Shown piece by piece: positions 56,972-64,000 of a stretch of DNA of 64,000 nt. The stretch spans positions 372,001-436,000 of the forward strand of contig LUGG01000002.1 in the NCBI GenBank assembly GCA_001683735.1, written 5' to 3'. Numbering within the stretch: position 1 is the first letter of the stretch; each line of letters begins with the position of its first letter. A program made the translations under genes and the position numbers. The notes beneath the pieces are model-generated. The model did not search any database, was not told where the DNA came from, and worked only from the letters and a program-made list of their open reading frames with translations. Source of the DNA: Grifola frondosa. Taxonomy: Eukaryota; Basidiomycota; Agaricomycetes; Polyporales; Grifolaceae.

Positions 56972-59675
56972 CTAACAGAAGGAAAACGGGTGCCCTTGAT
57001 GGTCCGTCCGGTACTTTGCGACTTCGCTTCGTCCCCGTTGGCTCAACTTTCCTTCTCTCGTTATCAGTAATTGCATAATCGTTACGCTTGAACCCCAAAG
57101 CCAGAGAGCCAGCGTACCGTTTGGGCGAGACAAGTCTCCCGTCGAAGGGCTCGTGTACGACCGTCTCGCACTTCTACCGTCCTGATGTCCCGGACACATA
57201 TGGCATATATCTTCTAAGATCCTTTCGATGACCCACACGTCGTTCCTCACATCGACGTAGAAACTCGCAGGTGCCAAGACTTCGATCCATGTCTGTCCGG
57301 AGTGGCGCCTCCACCGAATGAGGCGATGCTGGATAGGGAGGGACTATGGCCAAGGCAATATGAGAAGACGAAGACCCCCGGTGGACTGGATACTTGATCA
57401 ACTCTAGCGGGACGTCGATGAGGTGCGTGGCAAGACTTCTGGGTGTTGGAATGCCCGCTCATCGTCGCGGCATCTGCTTTCTCGCACTTATAGAGATTGT
57501 CCTCCCTTTGAAGACACATGGTACTCTGTCAGGATGTCGGGGACACATCCTCCGGTTTCCGTGCAGTCACTTGACAAACACGTCCGAGCAAAGTGAGTTC
57601 CCGTTCTCCGCGCGAGTGGTGTGATCCCTAGGGCACTAGGAGTGATGGCCTCTGCACGACGACATCAGTCCTTGTCCAGTACAGCCTGCACCAATGCTAC
57701 GGATGAGGACAGCTTGTATATTCAAGGAGAGGGATGTGCGAATGATAATATCAAATGATACGAGTATAGACTTCTATGTGCTCATATTAAATGATACCAT
57801 CATTCGCACCTCTCCTTGCCCAGGCATACTAGTTGTGAGAACACAGCTGAACATTGTCATATCACCTCCACTTAGAAGCATAACCAATGATAGGCAGTGG
57901 TATTCTCTCTTTATGCTGTGCTGTGCAGACAATGAGTGCACAAAGCCAGTGGAGGATGACCTGTGCTGACTGCTCTTTGAATAAATTAGGGACCATGTTC
58001 CTGCAAACCTCGTGAGGACATCACCTTTATGACAGGAATATTGGCATGCAGATGTGATCAAGACAAACCACACTCAATGTCTACAACCCGGCAGCCCAGA
58101 GGCGAGGCACCTCGAGGAATGTGCATCGTAAATTGTCAAGGCATCCCCGATGCTACTCGCGATGAGGACCAGCTGCGAACAACAAGCGAGCGGATGAGAC
58201 GACGGCACACATTGTAGTTGAGAAACTCGACTCACGACACCAACGGCAAGTGCTTTAAGCCCTTGCAAACACCGCATTACTACAAACCACAGGTACGCCT
58301 TGCACAGCTTGTAGTCCGATATTCCTTGCATGTTATCCACATTGTCGTTACAGGATGAACACAGCGCTAGTCTTGCGCGCCGCGTAAAGGCTACGGGAGG
58401 GAAATTCTCCCGTATGCTACACCGCGCTATGTGTTTCGACCGTCGAGCCTCATTCGACTTATCGGATCTCCAGTCGTCCACCATCGCTATGAGCGATGAG
58501 GACGATCTACAGGGAACTCATGAGACGACGGAAGAATCGAAGAACAGAACCCAGCTCACGATACCGATTTTGGTTTGCAAATCTGATTTTTCGGAGATAC
58601 CACATTGAGCAACGTGTGTACGGGAATCTCTCGTACCCATATCGTCCGATGGTCCTTGCGCATTCCAGTCATGGCGTCGTACGCTGTCGTCACAGAGCGG
58701 ACGCAGCGCCCGCGCAGGGACTACCATGAGAGAAATCCCATTCCGTTCCCCCATAGCCGCTACCACGCATTATATACATCTCTTGTGTCGAGCCTGATAA
58801 GGCGTCGACACTCGGCACACTCAGGACCGAGAATAATTCGCGGGATAGGAAGGCGTCCCATGTGTAGCGCGAAGACACGCCAGTCCGCAAGGATCCCCGA
58901 GCTATCTGTCCACCTTGACGTACCACGCATTGCAGACAAAGGAGTTTGGAAAGCCGCGAGGATGGCCGGAGTGCGCGGCTGACAGGACTCGGCGGGAACG
59001 GTGGATAGAACAATTGGCAGTTGCCTCATTCAGCTGATCAGCACTCTTCCGATAGCGAGTCCACCGTCGAATGCCTTGCGACGATCACCGTTAGCAGAGA
59101 GCCCAGGGAGCGGAAGGGGAAAAGTGAGAGGAGCGTGATTTGACATACCTGTGCGTGACGACTAATGCCAATTGTCCTCACATGGTTCCAACAGTAACCA
59201 ATTCGCCGTATCACCGATATTGATGCAGCATGATCAAACGAGTCGTTCAAGCAGAGGCGGGTCAATGTCGAAGGCGGATCAATGTCGAGGGCGTCAATGT
59301 CGGCAAGGCCAGGAGCTTTTGGCGTCTGAGCACGCGGGTAGCACGCCGTAAGCACTGTCCTTTCGCTGTGAATCAATGTTTTGCATTCTAAGTGTATGTA
59401 GACCTTACATTCAGACCGAACACACTGAAGGAATGTCCACATTACGCGAAGCACTGAAATATACAGCGAAACATCGTTGCCGACATATATATGATCACAA
59501 CTCCCTCCATGACTTGATCGTCTCGAACCTCCCGGCGTTGCTCCCTGTTCAACAGTACATGCCTGCCCCTCAGCGACCGCTCTGTCTCTTCGTTGCGCTC
59601 GTCATAAATCGTAATGTGCTTCCTATCGGCCCTTGAAGCTCTCACTCGTGAATTCCTCACGAAGTACATATACAA
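56972..59675 (-). other. Unresolved coding-like fragments
   Basis: Short minus-strand stretches look protein-like but cannot be joined with confidence: FYVDVRNDVWVIERILEDIC (57260-57200), LADIDALDIDPPSTLTRLCL (about 59300-59240) and ISVIRRIGYCWNHVRTIGIS (about 59220-59160). The last two resemble leucine-rich-repeat tails of basidiomycete F-box proteins, a weak impression only. Many stops intervene. Possibly a decayed gene. The foldback at 57723-57818 lies inside. Confidence 0.2.
57723..57818. repeat. 96 bp imperfect foldback (hairpin)
   Basis: Nearly the whole stretch folds on itself. Terminal arms CAAGGAGAGG (57723-57732) and its complement (57809-57818) are perfect. TGCGAATGAT pairs after a 2 nt bulge, TATCA pairs further in, and a small loop sits around ATAGACTTCTAT. 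No flanking direct repeat was found. Candidate small-RNA precursor or miniature foldback element. Confidence 0.7.
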
Positions 59676-61844
59676 CGCTCCACTCCGCTGGCATCTCGCA
59701 GAACGGCGACATTATGGCTAGTGGCCGTCGCGTAGGCGCACATCTCTAGCGACGAACCTTTCCGTGTCGAACATGTCCGCAGAACGGAGGCTGTCCCGCT
59801 CGACGTTGCTGCGTGGGCTTGCGCGCCAGCGAGAAGCACACTATACGCTTACGCCAGCTGTCTAAAAGAGGGCACCGTGCATGCGGTCGATCTGCCGGCG
59901 GGGCAGCTACATGCAGACACCATGCCTCGTCGATCGTGCGATGCGGAGCGTCCGTGGACTCGGGCTGCCGCGTCAACGCGAGGTCACGGAGCAGGGATGA
60001 AACAATGAAATGCACCAGCAGGAGCAGGCAGCCTGAAGCGCGGGCCACGCCGGATCGTCATAGTTCAGACGGTTCTTCGAGCTCCTGGTTGGGATGCTGT
60101 GATCGTGTGTCCGCTCGGGTGTCTATGAACGACATCTCATTCAGTGAGTCTGAGGGTTGGCCGCATGCCGTCCGTCCGCGAGGGTGTGGGCCAGACTGCG
60201 AGGCGCCCGTTCGATGAGGGGACGGCCGTCTCGACTGGAAGAGCGCACAACTACCAAGTACTTGGACACTACCGATCAGCACCCGAGAGAGCCAGAGCAG
60301 AAAACACGTACAGAATAGTGGCCGTCGGCTATGTCACGCTGGCTGGCGAAGTGGTAGAGCCGTTGACATGCTTTGCGGCTACGTAACACCCATCCATCCT
60401 CAGCATAGTATGGGCCGTGCTAATCCTTCCCGTCGTCTCTCCCAGAACCCTTCTACGTCGGCCAAATCGTAGACATGTCCTCGCTCGTCTCCAGTTTTAA
60501 TTCCGGCCGCGCCTGCTGAGCAGACTCGCCCCGCATTTCTCGGGTCTCTATGTTAGCCCCATCCGGTTCAAGGGTCTTGTGCATTTGCCAGGACACTTGC
60601 CGCGTATGTCGTCCATAGTGCAACGTCGAAACAAGATCAGATACAGACGAGCGTCGGCTGCTCGCAGCTGTTCCCAGAGTCAGACGCGCGCGGTTGGCTG
60701 CACCGTCAGATGAGAGCACCGTCATCAGACTTCCGCGAGTTGCTCGTAGCCGGCGAACATCGCAACGGGCTTGAAGCTGAAGGGCGGATGATGGAGCAAA
60801 GCCAAACCTGTCACGAAATCCTTCAAGTCACATGTCGTCACAGCTTGGCCGCTGGCAAGATGTTCGTACGTTTCATTCAAGTTCACCGTCTTGAATTTGC
60901 GCGCATAGGTCGTGGTTCTAAGGTCGTGCCAGTGGGCGTTTCCCCATCGACTTGGGAGTATTTTGTTCAGATGCGGTATCAGGCCATAGAATGGGCACGA
61001 CCTGAACTTGAATGCACGGGCTACGCTGCAAATGCATTCGCATCCGTGTCCATCGTCATCACTCAGCTTCACGGCACCAACAGGCCGTTGTATTTCTCTA
61101 AAACGAGTGTACGAATCGCACGTCGTGCTCCCATCGGTAACCATGCACGCTGTGTTCTCGCTGCAAGTTCTGACTTCTCGACCTCGCATCTCACTTCAGT
61201 ATACTCCGTCCCCCAGCATGGACACGAGTGGGCTGTTCTGTGCGTGTAGCCTTGTACCAGAGCTCTTAAAGGGAAGAAGACATAAGGCGCGGACGTGAGC
61301 AGGCCTGACGCTTTCTTGGGTTTTCGAAAAGCGGTGTCCGATGGGACGAGCAAACATTTGTCACGCAACAATACGTCTGAATTCCGCGACTCATATCCAT
61401 CACACGAAGAACACCAACTCGAAGAAGCGGCTTAGGGTGGGTGCGTCGGGAAGCCTCCGAACATACGGGGTGTGATCGCGAGTGTGATCTGCGTAACGGT
61501 CCTCAAGCTTGTGACGCGACGCGTCAAGTAGCGTTGTCGATCACGCCTGCGCAGCGTCGAATGTAATTCTCTTTCGTGTACATATATCAGGACGATCACT
61601 ACGTACCCAAGAATGAATCTGACGCACCGCGAATGATTCCGCCTTCATCACAAATACGCAATTCGCGTAGAGCATGACTCTCATGCTGCGTCGCCACAGC
61701 AGTAGCACGTGTTTGCGAACATAGCACTCTCTCGCCATGACTAAAGTACAGAAGTGCAGACACTACATACGTCGGTATATCCACACCAATCAATGATGCC
61801 GTGTATAGATCTACACACTCACCCTGGACCCATTCACTCCCGAC
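59676..61844. other. Intergenic region and downstream flank of the membrane-protein gene
   Basis: 59676-60584 shows nothing recognisable. 60585-61844 is the non-coding flank of block B aligning with 52540-53948. Open frames on both strands in 60710-61371 are not conserved between the copies. Confidence 0.45.
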
Positions 61845-63274
61845 TCATGGCCCCTCCTCGACATGCGCACCCTTCTCCGCCGGCTCGGGCGCCTCGCGCC
61901 ACAGCGTCTCCCACAGCTGTATGACGCTCCCGACGAGGAACGCCCACGATCCCCAAAACGTCGACAGCACGCTTTGATAATCCGCCTGCCGCATACACCC
62001 GCCTTAGCACACATCTCCAACCCGCAAAGTAAAACACAAGCAAACACGCAACGCACCTTGGTCGAATCGAGCGACGCATACCCGAGCGCGCCGCACAGCG
62101 TGAAGCCCACCGCGCCGAAGAGGTTCCACAGCCCGACGTGCCTGCGCGCGTCAGCAGGAGATGGGGGGAGGAACATGGGGACGCACCAGCCGAGGCTGCA
62201 GAGATTGGGCACCCACCAGCGGCGCTGCACCTCGAGCATGAGGAGCGCGGAGGCGATGATGAAGCCGCACCCGCCGAGGACCTGCGGAGTCCAGTAGACG
62301 ACGTCCGTCGTCGCGGCCGGTGGCGCGGCCGGGAAGCGCGGGATCACACCGGGGAGGCCCGTGCTGCGCGTGGATTAGCATGGGCTGAGAAGGAGAGGCG
62401 CAGCTGCGGGACGTACATGGTGGAGACCCAGAAGATGGTGGCGGCGCACATCTGGACAAAGCACGCGAGGAAGCCGAGGTCGCGCCAGGAGCCGAGGCCG
62501 CTACATCCGCCGTCAATCGTGTGTGCGGAGAGATTGGGAGAGAGGGAGGCGTACATCCAGCGGAAACCGATGCGGGGCGGGGGGCTCTGCTTCGCGTTGA
62601 GGCCTTCGGCATCGTTCGCGGGAGGCGAACGGGTGCCGTGGACGAGGCCCCAGAGAGCGAGGCCGAAGAGCTGCTCGTGGCTGGTGTTGAGGGCCTCGAC
62701 GAACATGAGGTAGCTGCCGGCCTCGAAGAGGGTACCGCCAGCGAAGGCCCACCAGGCTGCGGAGGTGGTATGGTCGGCGGCGGACGAGACGAGCGGGAGG
62801 AAGAGGTAGAAGCCGTTCACGATCTGCGAGCGGTGAGCGGAGCACGAGTGATGGGAGAAGAGATAGGACGAACCCAGGCGGTGGAGCCAAGGGTGAAGAT
62901 GATTGCGACCCAGAGGGAGATGTCGCAGGTGATGCGGAGCTTGAGGCGGGTAGTGGGGTGGTGGAGGCGCTGGTGGAGGAGGGCAACTTCGGCAGCGGCT
63001 TCGTCCCGGAGGGCGAGGCGGAGTGGGCGGGAGGAGTAGCGGTTCTTTCTGGAGGCGCGGGAAGACCAGCGGGAGGCGGTAGCAGCGTCGAGGCCTGGTC
63101 GCTGGTTAGAGGGCGCGGGTCGGGTGGAAGAAGGGTATCGGTCGGGTCGTAGAGTGTATACGCCACGATAGCAGGCGGGGAAGATGTAGTGGTATCGAAG
63201 CTGGGGATGGCAAGCCTCGGGACATGGCACTCTGAGGCGAAGTAAGGAATGGACTCACGGCTTGGAGGGGTCAT
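61845..63274 (-). CDS. Conserved fungal multi-pass integral membrane protein
   Basis: Uncharacterised basidiomycete membrane protein with about seven helices. The cytosolic N-terminus (MTPPSRESIPYFASECHV, LYDPTDTLLPPDPRPLTS) leads to PLRLALRDEAAAEVALLHQR and TCDISLWVAIIFTLGSTAW. Then, across short introns, come NGFYLFLPLVSSAADHT, WAFAGGTLFEAGSYLMFVEA, GSWRDLGFLACFVQMCAATI, TTDVVYWTPQVLGGCGFIIA, MLEVQRRWWVPNLCSLGW, HVGLWNLFGAVGFTLCGALG, and SVLSTFWGSWAFLVGSVIQL, ending EKGAHVEEGP at 61845-61847. One A (T on plus) seems missing at about 63043-63048, restoring PPERNRYSSRP. No catalytic motif is visible; transport or a structural role cannot be told apart. Confidence 0.75.
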
Positions 63275-63914
63275 CTTGGTGCACGCTACTTGGAGGCATC
63301 GCGGGTCGTCTGCTGGGCGATATGTGTCTGTTGTGCGTGGTCGACTTTGTGGTCAGTGCATCGCATGGTCAGTGGATGGGATGGTATCAGTGGATGGCCT
63401 GCAGTGAATGGCCAGCACTTGCACGGGATGGTCAGAGGCTGTGGCGCTCGACGACAGACTCCAAAATGACAGTTTTGTGGAGTCACGGTCATAGGCAAGG
63501 GTTAGGGTCTGCTCCTTCCTTCGCGCCACTTCATCAATATAATATTTCTTTCGCCAGCTTAGAGCGTGTATATCAGTTGGAATATTAATGCATGATACGA
63601 TCTGTGCACTTCCCGGAGATAAACATTATGTCCAGCATTTGAAGAGATCAGGCAGACGCACATTGAATGGCACTAGCTCAAGCGTCAAGAAGAACCGACA
63701 TTGATATTGAAACACTGAAACACAGTTCTCCGTCTTCAAAGCACAGTCGAGAGTTTCTGAATTCCAAATTCTACGAACACGATCCTGAATACAGAGAAAC
63801 AAGCAAACACAACGAAGAGCAATATGCGATGTAACGACAAGACAACAGCGGAGACGACGTCAACAAGGACACAGACAACAGTACTACAAAGCAACCACAG
63901 AGCCACACATCCCG
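63275..63914. other. Spacer in block B
   Basis: Upstream side of the membrane-protein gene and 3' side of the zinc-finger gene. Nothing coding supported. Confidence 0.45.
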
Positions 63915-64000
63915 TCAAGCGCGACCGCCCTTGCGACCACCCTCGCGACCGCCCTTGGGCTTGCAACTCGCGGCCTTACCGCTCGGCGACTTCCTCGGCT
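63915..64000 (-). CDS. Zinc-finger protein, block B, C-terminal fragment (partial)
   Basis: Only the last 27 codons are in the window, reading PRKSPSGKAASCKPKGGREG followed by GRKGGRA and a stop at 63915-63917. The Gly/Lys/Arg-rich end matches the extended frame at the 3' end of the block A zinc-finger gene (55226), which is the basis for the assignment. The rest of the gene lies beyond the right edge. Confidence 0.5.
   Translation of the reverse strand, partial: PRKSPSGKAASCKPKGGREGGRKGGRA

Larger units (their letters stand above)
60585..64000. repeat. Segmental duplication, copy B (cut by window edge)
   Basis: Right copy of the tandem duplication, partner 52540-56186. Holds the intact membrane-protein gene and the 3' end of a zinc-finger gene. 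The alignment is collinear, with a large gap in copy A opposite 62400-63065. Confidence 0.8.

Noticed and set aside
58496..58615. Plus-strand IYRELMRRRKNR stretch reminiscent of an LYR-motif protein
   Set aside because: Only the first few residues resemble the motif, no complete frame or splice model follows, and the region is otherwise fragmentary.
60725..61249. Overlapping frames on both strands in the flank of block B (154 and 179 codons)
   Set aside because: The aligned sequence in block A (52600-53350) does not preserve either frame, so they are not selected as protein.
1..64000. CRISPR arrays, bacterial operons, phage or plasmid features
   Set aside because: The gene structures are intron-containing and fungal throughout; no regularly spaced direct repeats were seen.

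Overview
The window is nuclear DNA from a filamentous basidiomycete, most likely an Agaricomycete and possibly a polypore. Genes are dense and on both strands. Most are cut by many 45-70 nt GT-AG introns, intergenic gaps are short, and the families include C2/NACHT/WD40 receptors, berberine-bridge-like FAD enzymes and COMT-type O-methyltransferases of Agaricomycete type. The order-level guess comes from remembered family resemblance and is not tested.

Layout. 0.2-8.0 kb: a 2OG-Fe(II) oxygenase (+), a prenylcysteine lyase (-), a secreted serine carboxypeptidase (-), and Mediator subunit 8 (+) divergent from it. 9.1-11.2 kb: two tandem paralogues of a small two-part membrane protein resembling the small activating subunit of serine palmitoyltransferase. 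11.8-18.4 kb: three decayed carboxypeptidase fragments around a NACHT-WD40 receptor (-). 18.9-19.7 kb: an 851 bp non-autonomous hAT-like element with a perfect 8 bp target duplication. 19.9-24.4 kb: a second carboxypeptidase (+) and a berberine-bridge-like FAD oxidoreductase (-). 25.0-29.9 kb: mitochondrial ribosomal protein uS4m/Nam9 (-), divergent from gamma-tubulin complex protein 2 (+). 30.2-36.6 kb: a second C2/NACHT/WD40 receptor (-), divergent from RNA polymerase III subunit Rpc34 (+). 38.9-42.3 kb: an O-methyltransferase (+). 42.4-52.5 kb: gene-poor, with an isoprenylcysteine methyltransferase-like membrane enzyme (46.7 kb, +), a zinc-finger-like protein (-) and unrecognised reading frames. 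52.5 kb to the right edge: an approximately 8 kb period tandem segmental duplication. Each copy carries a multi-pass membrane protein gene and a C2H2 zinc-finger gene; the left membrane gene has lost about 660 bp and the right zinc-finger gene runs off the window.

Housekeeping genes (MED8, NAM9, GCP2, RPC34) sit next to fast-evolving families (carboxypeptidases, NACHT receptors, zinc fingers) that show local duplication and decay. There is no convincing metabolic cluster. A recurrent artefact-like pattern runs through the window: conserved genes, including MED8, are interrupted by single-base gains or losses, mostly in short G/C runs, each repaired by one base. I read most of these as consensus errors, so genes are called across them and the breaks are noted.
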